From assembly GCA_016793265.1 (NCBI GenBank), contig JAEUHT010000114.1, forward strand, positions 1 through 64,000: a stretch of DNA of 64,000 bases, given 5' to 3'. Under the pieces are notes generated by a model that saw only the letters and a list, made by a program, of their open reading frames with translations, was not told the DNA's origin and did not search any database. This stretch comes from Planctomycetota bacterium (GTDB lineage Bacteria > Planctomycetota > UBA1135 > UBA2386). A program made the translations under genes and the position numbers. This document shows positions 50,999 to 61,106 of this stretch, in pieces; within the stretch, counting starts at the first letter, position 1, and each line of letters starts with the position of its first letter.

Positions 50999-53367
50999 CA
51001 GCGCTGGTCTCCGTTCGGGTCGCTCGGCGGCGTCTTCGCCGGGGCCGCGTCGCGACGGCGGCGCCAGGTGCCCATCTCGAAGCCGCCCTGGGCGTCGACG
51101 TCGTCGACGGTGGCACCCGGGTCGTCGAGCTGCCGGGCCTGGTCGTTGGGGTTGCCCTGCCAGCGGCGGTCGATCATGCGCAGCCGGCGCTCGCCGATGT
51201 ACTGCGCGGCTTCGAGCTTCTTGTGCAGGCTGATGTCGTAGAGGTCCTGGAAGCTGTCTTCGTCGAGGATGGTCGGCGTGACGAAGAAGTAGAGGTTGGT
51301 CTTGTTCGACGTGCTCTCGCTCTTGCGGAAGAAGAAGCCGAGCAGCGGGATGTCCTTCAGCAGCGGGATGCCGCCGTCGTTGTAGGACTCGGAGTCTTCG
51401 ATGACGCCGCCGATGACCATGGTGGAGTCGTGCGGCATCGTCACCTGGGTCTTGATCGACCGGCGCAGCGTGACGCCGCCGCCGGTGGCCGAGTTCGGGT
51501 CGAAGGCGCCGACGAAGCGGCTGACCTCGAGGCTGATGTTCAGGCGCAGGTAGTTGTTGGGCGAGATCGTCGGCGAGATCTCGAGCGTGATACCGGCGTT
51601 GCGCGGCGCGCCCGACGAGGTCGTGGTCGTCGTGGTGCTGGCGTTGCTCTGCAGCGTCGGCCGTTCTTCCTCGGTCTTGACCACCGCGGTCTCGTTGTTG
51701 TTCACCAGCACGCTCGGCAGCGACAGGATGTTGGCGCGGTCGTCGGTCGCCAGCGCGTTCAGCACCAATGGCACCGCGAAGTCGGTGCCGCTGATGATGC
51801 CGCCGGTCAGGCCCTGCAGCGGGTTGTCGAAGTCGGGCAGGCGGGTGTCGGGGATGCCGTCGCCGTCGTCGTCCTGGTAGGTCGACTGGCCGAAGCTGGT
51901 CAGGCCGAAGCCGCGCGTGAAGTTGCCGTTCTGCTTGAGGTCGATCAGGCCGAGCTCGACGCCGAAGCGGTCGAGGTCGCCCGTGCTCAGTTCGACCAGC
52001 GCACACTCGATCAGCACCTGCGGTTGCCGGCGGTCGAGCTTGTCGATCAGCGCCTGGATCTGCTGCCACTTGGTGCCGGCGGCCGAGACCAGCAGGCTGT
52101 TGCTCTCCTCGTGGGCGCGGATGACGGTCTTGCGCGTGCGCTTGATGGCGGCGGCGCCGGCCGTCGAGCCACCGGCCGAGGCCGCGGTCGTCTCGGCGTT
52201 GTTGTCCTCGTTGAGGAACGCGGACAGCGTCGTCTCGAGCTCCTTGGCGAGCACGTTCTTCAGGTAGATGACGCTCGCCGAACCGTCGACCGGCTGGCCG
52301 GGCACGTCGAGCCGCGCGATCAGTTCCTCGGCCTCGCGCACCTGCTCCTTGGTGCCGCTCAGCACCAGCGCCTTCTGCGAGCTGTGCACGACGACCTTGA
52401 GCTGGGGCTGGCTCGACACGGCGGCGCCGCCGCCGGCCGGCGCGCCGCTCTCGGACAACACCGCGGCGCGGATCTTCTGCCGGCTCTCCAGCACCTCGGT
52501 CAGGATCGGTTCGAGCTCCTCGGGCGCCTGCTCTTCGAGCGGCACGACCTTGACGACGAGGTCCGGTTGCTCGGTCGGCACGTCGACGAGCTTCAGCAGC
52601 TCGACGGCGTTGTAGACCTGCGGGCCGTAACCCTGCAGCAGCATCGCCGTGTTGTTGCCGACGTTGCCGAGCGTGAGCTGCGAGCCGCCGGCGGCGCCGC
52701 CCGTGCTGGCGTAGAACGGCCGCAGCGCGTTGGTGGCGATGGTGGCGTTGATGTTCTTCAACGGCACCGTGGTCAGGATCGGCACGCCGGTCTGGTTGCG
52801 GTAGGCCTTGAGCTCGTCGGGCGTGACGTAGCGGGCCCCGTTGGTGATCTCGCGCGCCCGCGCGCCGCTCATCGACACGATCTCGAGCAGTTCGAGGTTG
52901 CCCTCGTTGCGCGCGACCACGGCGAAGCCCTTGATGTAGAGCATCGTCTGGAAGAACGCGTAGAACTCCTCCTTGAAGGTGTCGCGCTTGAGCCGGAACG
53001 AGTTCAGGAAGGTGATGGTCGAGCCGCCCTGCACGGCGCTCTGCACCTCCTGCGAGCTGAAGGTGATGCGCTTGCCGGTCACCTCGGCGGCCCACTTGAT
53101 GAACTCGCCGAGCTCCATGCCGTTCGCCTCGTTCAGCGAGAAGGTGATGTGCTCGCCGTCGACCTTCATGCGCGAAGGCAGGCCCGGTTCCTGGGTGCCG
53201 GCGGTCTCGGTGGTCGTCGGCGTCGGCGTGGTCGGCGTCGGCGGGTTCTGCGCGGCCAGCGGCAGCGCGCCGAACACGGCGGTCGCGGCGCCCTTCAGGA
53301 GGCGAAAAGCAAGCAGGCGATCCGCGAGGAACCGAAAGCACGTCGGCAGACGTCGGGACGTTGGCAT
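50998..53367 (-). CDS. gspD: Type II secretion secretin (GspD/PilQ family)
   Basis: This is a 789-residue outer-membrane secretin with a signal peptide (FGALPLAAQ), then a Pro/Thr-rich linker. An N0-like region (GMELGEFIKWAAEVTGKRIT) and several N-domains follow (VPLKNINATIATNALRPFYA; LIARLDVPGQPVDGSASVIY; VIRAHEESNSLLVSA). The secretin core has VLIECALVELSTGDLDRFGV, SLPSVLVNNNETAVVKT, GITLEISPTISPNNYLRLNI and MVIGGVIEDSESYNDGGIP. The tail beyond the core is long and charged. ATG 53367 is chosen; ATG 53424 or 53421 in frame would extend it by up to 19 residues. Neither has a clear Shine-Dalgarno. Confidence 0.92.
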   Translation of the reverse strand: MPTSRRLPTCFRFLADRLLAFRLLKGAATAVFGALPLAAQNPPTPTTPTPTTTETAGTQEPGLPSRMKVDGEHITFSLNEANGMELGEFIKWAAEVTGKRITFSSQEVQSAVQGGSTITFLNSFRLKRDTFKEEFYAFFQTMLYIKGFAVVARNEGNLELLEIVSMSGARAREITNGARYVTPDELKAYRNQTGVPILTTVPLKNINATIATNALRPFYASTGGAAGGSQLTLGNVGNNTAMLLQGYGPQVYNAVELLKLVDVPTEQPDLVVKVVPLEEQAPEELEPILTEVLESRQKIRAAVLSESGAPAGGGAAVSSQPQLKVVVHSSQKALVLSGTKEQVREAEELIARLDVPGQPVDGSASVIYLKNVLAKELETTLSAFLNEDNNAETTAASAGGSTAGAAAIKRTRKTVIRAHEESNSLLVSAAGTKWQQIQALIDKLDRRQPQVLIECALVELSTGDLDRFGVELGLIDLKQNGNFTRGFGLTSFGQSTYQDDDGDGIPDTRLPDFDNPLQGLTGGIISGTDFAVPLVLNALATDDRANILSLPSVLVNNNETAVVKTEEERPTLQSNASTTTTTTSSGAPRNAGITLEISPTISPNNYLRLNISLEVSRFVGAFDPNSATGGGVTLRRSIKTQVTMPHDSTMVIGGVIEDSESYNDGGIPLLKDIPLLGFFFRKSESTSNKTNLYFFVTPTILDEDSFQDLYDISLHKKLEAAQYIGERRLRMIDRRWQGNPNDQARQLDDPGATVDDVDAQGGFEMGTWRRRRDAAPAKTPPSDPNGDQR

Positions 53368-53618
53368 GGGGACGGCGAGGGGTTGTTCCGTTGCTCGAAC
53401 AGCAGCTTGGTCGGCCTTCATCATGGCTCGTGGGTGCGACGCCCGATCCGTGGTGGGTGCGGGCCGCTCGGACTGGCGGCGCGGCGTTTTTATTTCCGGT
53501 CGTGTGCGCAAGGAAGCCGCAAGTCCTTGTTTCCCAGTTTCCGTTTGCGCCCGTGGCATGGCGTCGGTTCATTGCCTTCGCACGCCGACGAGGTGACTCG
53601 TGCGGCGCCAACCGGGCC
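53368..53618. promoter_or_regulatory. Divergent intergenic region between gspD and the EIIA gene
   Basis: These 251 bp separate two outward-facing genes and include an AT-rich patch, GTTTTTATTTCC (53486-53497), unusual for this DNA. It is the likeliest place for promoters, but no -35/-10 pair could be fixed on either strand. Confidence 0.3.
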
Positions 53619-54089
53619 ATGAAGCTCTCCGATCTGATCACCAAGGAACTGGTCGAGGTGCCGCTGCAGGCGGCAGACAAGTGGCAGGCGATCGCCGCGA
53701 TCGCCCGGTTGCCGGCGCGTGCTGGCCGCTACCCGGAGAGCCTGGTGCCGACCGTCGAGCAGGCGCTGGTGGTGCGCGAGCGCAGCATGACGACCGGTAT
53801 GGAGCACGGCATCGCCATCCCGCACGCGGCGATCGACGGCATCGACGACCTCGTCGCCGTGCTCGGCCTCAATCCGGCGGGCATCCCGTTCGAGACCCTC
53901 GACGGCGAGCCGGCGCGCATCGTGATCGGCTTGATCATCCCGCGCAGCAAGAAGCTGGCCCACATCAAGACGCTCGCGGAGATCGCCAAGTTGTTGTCGC
54001 GCGCCGACGTGCGCGATCGCCTGCTGCAGTGTCGCGACGCCGATGCCGCGGTGCAGGCACTTTGCGAAGTGCAGGGCGCGCCGCGGTAA
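53619..54089 (+). CDS. PTS EIIA-type (PtsN-like) regulatory protein
   Basis: This is a 156-residue soluble protein of the fructose/nitrogen PTS EIIA family. The phosphorylated His is His69 in MEHGIAIPHAAIDG, a typical position and motif. Supporting blocks are ALVVRERSMTTG upstream and VIGLIIPRSKKLAHIKTLAEIAKLL downstream. No EIIB, EIIC, HPr or EI gene is near, so a regulatory role like PtsN (nitrogen or potassium control) is more likely than sugar transport. ATG 53619 aligns with family N-termini; no strong Shine-Dalgarno. Confidence 0.87.
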   Translation: MKLSDLITKELVEVPLQAADKWQAIAAIARLPARAGRYPESLVPTVEQALVVRERSMTTGMEHGIAIPHAAIDGIDDLVAVLGLNPAGIPFETLDGEPARIVIGLIIPRSKKLAHIKTLAEIAKLLSRADVRDRLLQCRDADAAVQALCEVQGAPR

Positions 54090-54191
54090 GCCGCCGATGC
54101 GACCGACGGTTCGTATGGAAGCCGCCACCGGCGGTCGGCGCGGCGTCGCCGTCGTCCTGCGCAGCGGCCAGAGCCTGCTCGAACAGCCGGG

Positions 54192-54197
54192 TATCCT
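54192..54197 (+). promoter_or_regulatory. Candidate -10 hexamer upstream of the spermidine-synthase-like gene
   Basis: TATCCT, 7 nt before ATG 54205. It is the main support for that start over the in-frame ATG at 54097. Confidence 0.4.
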
Positions 54198-54204
54198 GGC
54201 GAGC

Positions 54205-56766
54205 ATGATCCTGCCGGAGCCCGAGCCAGAGCACGCGTCGGCGACGCTGCTGCGGCGCGCTTCGCCCGGGTGGTCGATCGTGGCCGCGCTCGCGATCGGC
54301 GCCGCGGTGGCAGCCGGCGCCATCGACCTCGCTGCGCGTCTGCGCCAGCAGCATGGCCTCAGCACGTTCCCGATGTTGGCGTGGAGCGGGGGCGCGGTGC
54401 TCGTGGTGGTGCTGGCCTGGCTCGTGCGAACGCTCTCGACCAACGGTTGCCGCGACCGGGTCGCCCGCGATCTGGTCGCCGCGGCGGCGGCGCTCGCCGC
54501 CGCAGTCGGGTGCGCGGTTGCCGCGGGTGGGGCCGTGCCGGGCCTCGCCGGCGCGCTGCTGGTCCAGGTGCCGCTCGGCTGCGGGCTGGGGCTGTGGCGC
54601 AGCCAGCGGGTGCGCCGCGACGCGGTGCTGGCCGCAGCGGCGGCCGGCGGTTGTGTGGTCGCATTGGCCAGCCTCTCCGGAGGTGCCGGTGGTGAAGGTG
54701 GGCTCGACGGCTTCGTGCGCGCGGCCATCTTGTTGGCGGCGCTGGTGGTGGTCGGCGCCGCCGCGGCCGGGCCGCTGCCGCCGCAGACGAAGCGCAGCCG
54801 GCGCGCTGCGTTCGCCGCCACCGCGTTCACCCTGGCCGTGCTCGCCGTCACCTGGGCGACTCTGCCCGCCGGGCTCGGGCTCGGTGGTGAGATGACCGCG
54901 GCGACGGCCGGATTCGTGACGCAGGTGACGATCGTCGCTGCCGGCCTCGGTGGGCGGGCGCCAGGGCTGGCTGCTGGCGCTGCGCTGGCCGGCGCCTTCT
55001 TGGTGCCGCAGCTCGTGCCCGCGGCCGCGCCACCCGGCGCCGCGACCCACACCGTGCTGGCCGAACGCGGCGACTGCGCGGCTGTCTACCAGCGCCAGAA
55101 CCAGGAGCTGCAGCTCTACGAACGTGGCCGTTGGCTCGACGCCGCTGGACCCGATCGCGCCGAGGCGGCGCTCGCGGTCACCGTGCTGCAGGCGCTGCTG
55201 CAGCCAGGCGATCGGGTGCAGGTGCTCGACCCCGGCCTCGGCCGCGCCACGGACCTGCTCGTGCGCCTCGGCGCCTTCGTCGTCGACGTCAGCGACCCGC
55301 GCCCGCAACTGTCCGGGCTGCGGCCGGCGCTGCTGGGTGATGGGCCGGTGCCGCCGGCCGCCGACACGCCCGCGGCGCCGCTCGGTGGCCGCGTGTTCGC
55401 TGCCGGCGCGGCGGCGACGCTGCGGGCCCTGGCCCCGGCGTCGCGGCAGGCGGTGCTGTTCGCGGCCCCGCTCGGCGATCGTGACGAGGCCAGGCTCCGT
55501 GCCGAGCTGCAGCTCCTCGCGCGCCGCGCCGTCGGCGACGGGCTCGTGGTGCAGGTCGTCGCGCTCGATCATGTGCGGCCGTCGGTGTTGTCGGCCTGTT
55601 GCGCGGCCGCGCGCGCAGCGCACCCGTGGAACGGCGCCTTCGTGGTCGGCGATGCGCTGGTGCTGGTCGGCGCCGCCGCGGCGCCGGATTGGCAGCGGCT
55701 GGCGCCGTTCTCGACCTGGAGCGAGCCCTCGCGCTGGACGGCCTACGAAGCCCACCTCGGCGACCTCGACGATCTACGCCGGTCCCAGCTCGGTACGCTG
55801 GGCCCGCCGCAGCCCATGCAGGCCGCGGGTGGTGCCGATGGCCTTGGCCGGCACCTCGCGCTGCGCGCGCTGGCCGCCGGCTGCACGCCGGTCGAGCTGC
55901 CGCCGGTGCCCGCCGCCGGCTCGTTGCTGCAGTGGTGGCAATCGACCCAAGCGGCCCAGCGGGCGACCATCGACCACCTCGCGCTGTTGCCCGACGACCC
56001 CACGGGGCGGCAAGAGGCCCTGGCTGCGGCCGCGCGCTGGTTGCCGCGCGGGGCCCCGGCGGCGGCCCTGCAGGCGGCGCTCGGCCTCGTCGGCGCCGAC
56101 GGCATGCCGCTGACGGCGCCCGAGCGCGCGAGCCTCGCCGCGCACGCGCTCGATCCGACCTTCTTCAGCCACGCCCCGCCGGTGTTCCGTTCGCTGCCGC
56201 GGCCGAGCTCGATGTTGGCGAACGGCGAACTCGAGGACCTCGCCCGCCTGCCGGCGCCGGCGCGGCTGGTCGAGCTGTGTGTCGGCGCCTCGCCGCTGGC
56301 GGTCGCGTTGCGCGCGCGCTTCCCCGGGCGGTGTGCGCAGGCGCTGTTGGCGCAGCTCGCCACTGCGGCGCTGGGCTTCGAGCCCATGCAGGCGTTGCGG
56401 GAGCTCGCCGATCCGTTCGTGCTGGCCGAAGCCGGGCGGGTGCTGCAGGCCCGCGGCGCCGGTCGCGAGCTGCTGGGTTTGTGGCGTGCGGACCTGCCGA
56501 TGCCAGCGGTGGTTGCCGAGCTGCTGCAGGGCTCGTCGGAGGATCGCTTGGCGCTCGCCGCTGCCCTGCACGGCCGCCGCGACGTCAGCGTCTTCGCCGC
56601 CATCGCCACGCTGTTGGTCGCGCCGGAGCCGGAGCTGCGGCGGCAGGCGGCGGAGCTGCTGCGCTCTGCCGTCGGCGACCGCATCGCCTACGACCCGGAA
56701 TGGCCGGCAGCGGCCCGGAACGAAGCAGCGCGGCAACTGCGCGCGCTGCATAATCGCGCGCCATGA
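54205..56766 (+). CDS. Polytopic membrane protein with a degenerate spermidine-synthase-like domain
   Basis: This is an 853-residue protein. The first 290 or so residues hold about eight hydrophobic segments. The soluble part then begins [20 protein letters not shown], with [11 protein letters not shown] and [20 protein letters not shown], the order seen in spermidine synthases (product strand, then the nucleotide-type motif). The usual GGGDG motif is replaced by DPGLGRATD and later acidic active-site residues are not evident, so catalysis is doubtful. The C-terminal 350 residues are Ala/Leu-rich helical, HEAT-like ([20 protein letters not shown]). Function unknown. ATG 54205 is preferred because of TATCCT 7 nt upstream. 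ATG 54097 would add 36 residues. The stop overlaps the lpxD start. Confidence 0.6.
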   Translation: MILPEPEPEHASATLLRRASPGWSIVAALAIGAAVAAGAIDLAARLRQQHGLSTFPMLAWSGGAVLVVVLAWLVRTLSTNGCRDRVARDLVAAAAALAAAVGCAVAAGGAVPGLAGALLVQVPLGCGLGLWRSQRVRRDAVLAAAAAGGCVVALASLSGGAGGEGGLDGFVRAAILLAALVVVGAAAAGPLPPQTKRSRRAAFAATAFTLAVLAVTWATLPAGLGLGGEMTAATAGFVTQVTIVAAGLGGRAPGLAAGAALAGAFLVPQLVPAAAPPGAATHTVLAERGDCAAVYQRQNQELQLYERGRWLDAAGPDRAEAALAVTVLQALLQPGDRVQVLDPGLGRATDLLVRLGAFVVDVSDPRPQLSGLRPALLGDGPVPPAADTPAAPLGGRVFAAGAAATLRALAPASRQAVLFAAPLGDRDEARLRAELQLLARRAVGDGLVVQVVALDHVRPSVLSACCAAARAAHPWNGAFVVGDALVLVGAAAAPDWQRLAPFSTWSEPSRWTAYEAHLGDLDDLRRSQLGTLGPPQPMQAAGGADGLGRHLALRALAAGCTPVELPPVPAAGSLLQWWQSTQAAQRATIDHLALLPDDPTGRQEALAAAARWLPRGAPAAALQAALGLVGADGMPLTAPERASLAAHALDPTFFSHAPPVFRSLPRPSSMLANGELEDLARLPAPARLVELCVGASPLAVALRARFPGRCAQALLAQLATAALGFEPMQALRELADPFVLAEAGRVLQARGAGRELLGLWRADLPMPAVVAELLQGSSEDRLALAAALHGRRDVSVFAAIATLLVAPEPELRRQAAELLRSAVGDRIAYDPEWPAAARNEAARQLRALHNRAP
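56749..56754 (+). promoter_or_regulatory. Candidate -10 hexamer of lpxD inside the preceding gene
   Basis: CATAAT, a five-of-six match to TATAAT, lies 8 nt before ATG 56763 within the last codons of the upstream gene. lpxD may therefore have its own leaderless promoter besides read-through. Confidence 0.4.
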
Positions 56767-57740
56767 CCGTTGTCTCGGTTGCAACTCTCGCGCACATGGT
56801 CGGCGGCCAATTGGTGGGCGACGGCTCCCGGATGATCTCCGGCCTCGGCGACATCAAGGCGGCGCGGCCGGACCAGATCGGCTTCGTGCGCGATGCCCGC
56901 TACCACGCCGCGGCGCGCACGACGCGGGCCGGAGCCCTGTTGCTCAACAAGGAACTCGAGACCGCCGCCAGCCAGATCCTCGTCGCCGACGTCGACCTCG
57001 CCTACGCCAAGGTGGCGTTGCACTTCCATCCGGTGCCGCGCGCCGCGGTGCACCGGGTGCACGAGACCGCGGTGGTGCACCCCGGGGCGGTGTTGCAGGC
57101 GCCGGTCGACATCGGCCCGCGCGCCGTGGTCGGCGAATGCCGCATCGGCGCTGGTTCGGTGGTCATGGCCGGGGCCGTGGTCGGCGACGGTTGTGAGCTC
57201 GGCCGCGACTGCGTGCTCTACCCGAACGCGACGCTGTATCCGCGCGTTCTGCTCGGCGCGCGCGTCGTCGTTCACGCCAACGCCGTGATCGGCAGCGACG
57301 GTTTCGGCTACGCCAAGGAGGCCGAGGTCTGGGTGAAGGTGCCGCAGCTCGGCAACGTCGTGCTCGGCGACGACGTCGAGATCGGTGCCGGCACCGCCAT
57401 CGATCGCGCCACGCTCGGATCGACCCGCATCGGCGCCCGCACCAAGATCGACAACCTCTGCCACGTCGCCCACAACGTCGTGCTCGGTGCCGATTGCGCG
57501 ATGGCGGCGGGCAGCATGATCGCCGGCTCCACGGTCATCGGCGACCGTTGCGTGTTCGGCGGGCAGACGGGCATCGGCGGCCACCTCGGCGTCGCCGCCG
57601 ACGTTCGCCTCGGCGGTGGTTCGACCGTGCTGAAGGACGTGCCCGAGGCCGGCGATTACATGGGCCACCCGCTGATGGACAAGCGCCGCTTCCTGCGCCT
57701 GCTGCGGGTGCTGCGCGGCATGGTGTCCGACGACGGTTGA
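56763..57740 (+). CDS. lpxD: UDP-3-O-(3-hydroxyacyl)glucosamine N-acyltransferase
   Basis: This is the 325-residue LpxD, which adds the N-linked hydroxyacyl chain in lipid A synthesis. The N-terminal uridine-binding domain ([20 protein letters not shown]) is followed by a left-handed beta-helix of hexapeptide repeats ([20 protein letters not shown] and onward). Conserved blocks include [44 protein letters not shown] containing the catalytic His, and [18 protein letters not shown]. Its presence implies a lipid A-type outer membrane. No other lpx or fab genes are beside it. ATG 56763 overlaps the preceding stop (ATGA). Confidence 0.95.
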   Translation: MTVVSVATLAHMVGGQLVGDGSRMISGLGDIKAARPDQIGFVRDARYHAAARTTRAGALLLNKELETAASQILVADVDLAYAKVALHFHPVPRAAVHRVHETAVVHPGAVLQAPVDIGPRAVVGECRIGAGSVVMAGAVVGDGCELGRDCVLYPNATLYPRVLLGARVVVHANAVIGSDGFGYAKEAEVWVKVPQLGNVVLGDDVEIGAGTAIDRATLGSTRIGARTKIDNLCHVAHNVVLGADCAMAAGSMIAGSTVIGDRCVFGGQTGIGGHLGVAADVRLGGGSTVLKDVPEAGDYMGHPLMDKRRFLRLLRVLRGMVSDDG

Positions 57741-57759
57741 CGCGAGCGCCGGGCGCGGC

Positions 57760-58830
57760 TCAGCCGGTGCCGAGCCAGTCCTGCCGCCGCGCGGCCACCG
57801 CGGCGCGGATCTCGCGCAGCACGCGGCGATAGGCCCCGAGTTCACCGCCGTACGGGTCGGCGATGTCGAGGCCGTCCGGCCGCAGCAGCTGCACCTTGTC
57901 GGCCACCTCGGGGGCCTCGGCGAGCAGCGCCTGGCGGTGGCCCTTGCCCAGGCAGTAAATGCGGTCGGCGCGCAACAAGAGGCGGCGGTCGACGGCGCGG
58001 CTCCGGTGGCCGCCGAGGTCGAGGCCGGCTTCGGCGCCGGCGGCGAGGCTGCCATCGCTCGCTGGCAGGTCGTCGAGCGTGCTGGTGCCGGCGCTCATGA
58101 AGTCGAAGCCGCGCGCCAACACTTGGGCCGGGGTGACGCCGAGCGCTGCGGCGGTGCCCTGCCGCGCCAGCGCCTCGGCCAGCGGCGAGCGGCAGGTGTT
58201 GCCGGTGCAGACGAACAGCACCAGGTCGGCGGCGGTGCGCAGCACCTCGGCCGCCGACAGGATGCCTTCGCGCAGCACTTCGAGGTCGGCGCCGACCTTG
58301 CGCACCACGGTCGAGGCGCTGCCGAGCGGCGACGGGCCGTCGTCGATCAGCAGCTCCAGCACGTCGCCGAACGCCGCCGCGATCGCCGCGGGTTCGCACA
58401 GCGGGGCTTCGCCGGTGCGGTTGATGCTCGTCATCCACAGCGGTTCGCCGCAGGCGGCGATGACCTCGCGGGTGAACGGGTGCGCGGGCAGCCGCACGCC
58501 GATGGTAGAGCCGCCGCGCGCCGGCACGACGACCGTGAGCGGCCCCGGCCAGTAGCGGTCGCACAACCGCGTGATCGCCTTCGGCACCGCCGCGGCCAGC
58601 CGCTGCAGGTCGCCGGCGCTGTGCACGTGGGCGGTGAAGGCGTGCGCCTCACCGCGGCCCTTGGCGCTGCGGGCGCGTTCGACGGCTGCGGCGTGGCTCG
58701 GCAGCACGGTGAGTCCGTAGACGGTCTCGGTCGGCAAGGCGACCAAGGCGCCCGCGCGGAGGCGTTCGGCGACCCGGGCCACGAGGCTCTCGCGGTCGGC
58801 GTTGGCGAGCGGCAGGCGGTCGACGGGCAT
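57760..58830 (-). CDS. Sua5/YciO (threonylcarbamoyl-AMP synthase-like) fused to protein-arginine-phosphatase-like LMW-PTP
   Basis: This is a 356-residue two-domain protein. Residues 1-195 are the Sua5/YrdC/YciO fold (ALPTETVYGLTV, KGRGEAH, DRYWPGPLTVVVPA, WMTSINRTGE), which makes threonylcarbamoyl-AMP for tRNA t6A or a related product. Residues 203-356 are a low-molecular-weight phosphatase: LVLFVCTGNTCRSP with Cys208 and Arg214, and the general-acid loop DIADPYGG. Thr212 within CTGNTCRS is the residue that in Bacillus YwlE favours phospho-arginine over phospho-tyrosine. In B. subtilis ywlC (Sua5) and ywlE are separate neighbouring genes. ATG 58830 has TATCCT 8 nt upstream. Convergent with lpxD, 19 nt apart. 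Confidence 0.85.
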   Translation of the reverse strand: MPVDRLPLANADRESLVARVAERLRAGALVALPTETVYGLTVLPSHAAAVERARSAKGRGEAHAFTAHVHSAGDLQRLAAAVPKAITRLCDRYWPGPLTVVVPARGGSTIGVRLPAHPFTREVIAACGEPLWMTSINRTGEAPLCEPAAIAAAFGDVLELLIDDGPSPLGSASTVVRKVGADLEVLREGILSAAEVLRTAADLVLFVCTGNTCRSPLAEALARQGTAAALGVTPAQVLARGFDFMSAGTSTLDDLPASDGSLAAGAEAGLDLGGHRSRAVDRRLLLRADRIYCLGKGHRQALLAEAPEVADKVQLLRPDGLDIADPYGGELGAYRRVLREIRAAVAARRQDWLGTG

Positions 58831-58838
58831 GGCGGCGC

Positions 58839-58844
58839 AGGATA
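58839..58844 (-). promoter_or_regulatory. Candidate -10 hexamer of the Sua5/phosphatase fusion gene
   Basis: TATCCT on the minus strand, 8 nt before ATG 58830, in an 85-bp divergent region shared with the histidine kinase gene. Confidence 0.4.
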
Positions 58845-58903
58845 ACGACCGCGGGCGGCGAAACCGCGGCATCGTCACCATTCCGTTGTCGCGCGGCATT
58901 GCC

Positions 58904-58909
58904 TACGCT
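58904..58909 (+). promoter_or_regulatory. Candidate -10 hexamer of the histidine kinase gene
   Basis: TACGCT ends 6 nt before ATG 58916, the leaderless spacing. It supports this ATG over longer in-frame starts that would overlap the divergent gene. Confidence 0.4.
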
Positions 58910-58915
58910 GCCGCG

Positions 58916-59655
58916 ATGGTGCCGCCGGCCCGCGAAGAACGCCAGACCCACATCCGCACGCAGCGCCTGGCGCGGCTCGGGGCGTTGCTGGCCGGCTTCG
59001 CGCACGAGGTGCGCAACCCGCTCAGCACGATCGGTCTCAACCTGCAGCTCGTGCTCGAGGACTTCCGCGATGCCGACACCACGCGCGACAAGCGCACGCA
59101 GAAGCGGCTGAACACGGTGCAGGGCGAGGTGAAGCGTCTGCAGAAGATCCTCGAGGAGTTCCTCGGCTTCGCACGCGCGCCGGAGCCCAAGCTGGTGCCG
59201 GTCGACCTCAACCAGAAGCTGCAGGCGTTGGTCGAGTTCCACGAGCCGGAGATGCGCGAGGCGAACGTGTCGCTGCGCTTCTACCCGGGCGCCGACCTCG
59301 GCCCGGTGCCGGCCGACTGGGACCTGCTGCAGGCGGCTATCGTCAACCTGCTGCGCAACGCCAAGGAGGCGACGCCGGCGGCGGGGGAGGTGATGGTGTC
59401 GACCGCGCGCGACGGCAACTTCGTGCTGGTGCGCGTCACCGACACCGGCGCCGGCATCGCCGCCGAGCTGCAGGCGCGCGTGATGGAGCCCTACTTCAGC
59501 ACCAAGAAGGCCGGCACCGGCCTCGGCCTGCCGACCGCTCGCCGCGTCGCCGAAGAGCACGGCGGCACCCTGACCTTGCAGTCCGAGGTGGGCAAGGGCA
59601 CGCAGTTCACGCTGCGGCTGCCGGCGACCGCCGCGGTCGATGGAGACACGCATTC

Positions 59656-59659
<4 letters not shown>
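58916..59659 (+). CDS. NtrB-like cytosolic sensor histidine kinase
   Basis: This is a 247-residue histidine kinase without transmembrane segments or a recognisable PAS domain. The H-box is LAGFAHEVRNPLSTI, the N-box LLRNAKEA, the G1 box VTDTGAGIAAEL and the G2 box GTGLGLPTARRVAEEHGG. It presumably autophosphorylates the H-box His and passes phosphate to the response regulator encoded next, whose ATG overlaps its stop (ATGA). The very short N-terminus suggests that an input signal comes from a partner protein or that regulation is by protein interaction. The signal is unknown. Confidence 0.88.
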
Positions 59660-61008
<1,349 letters not shown>

Positions 61009-61088
61009 CGCCGGGGCGCGCCCAGGCGGCGGCGGAGCCGGGGCCGGCCCGGGGCGACTCGGCCATGGATGCCGCCGCCCGCCGGCCC

Positions 61089-61094
61089 TAGAGT
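61089..61094 (+). promoter_or_regulatory. Candidate -10 hexamer of accA
   Basis: TAGAGT, 12 nt before ATG 61107, giving a leader of only about 5 nt; no Shine-Dalgarno is seen. Confidence 0.35.
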
Positions 61095-61106
61095 TGCGCC
61101 CCGCCA

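Noticed and set aside
51223-53622. Open frame of 799 codons on the plus strand
   Set aside because: It is antisense to the secretin gene, which has clear family blocks.
58831-58915. Sigma-54 promoter for the NtrB/NtrC-like pair
   Set aside because: No GG-N10-GC element with the right context; TACGCT at leaderless spacing explains the start better.
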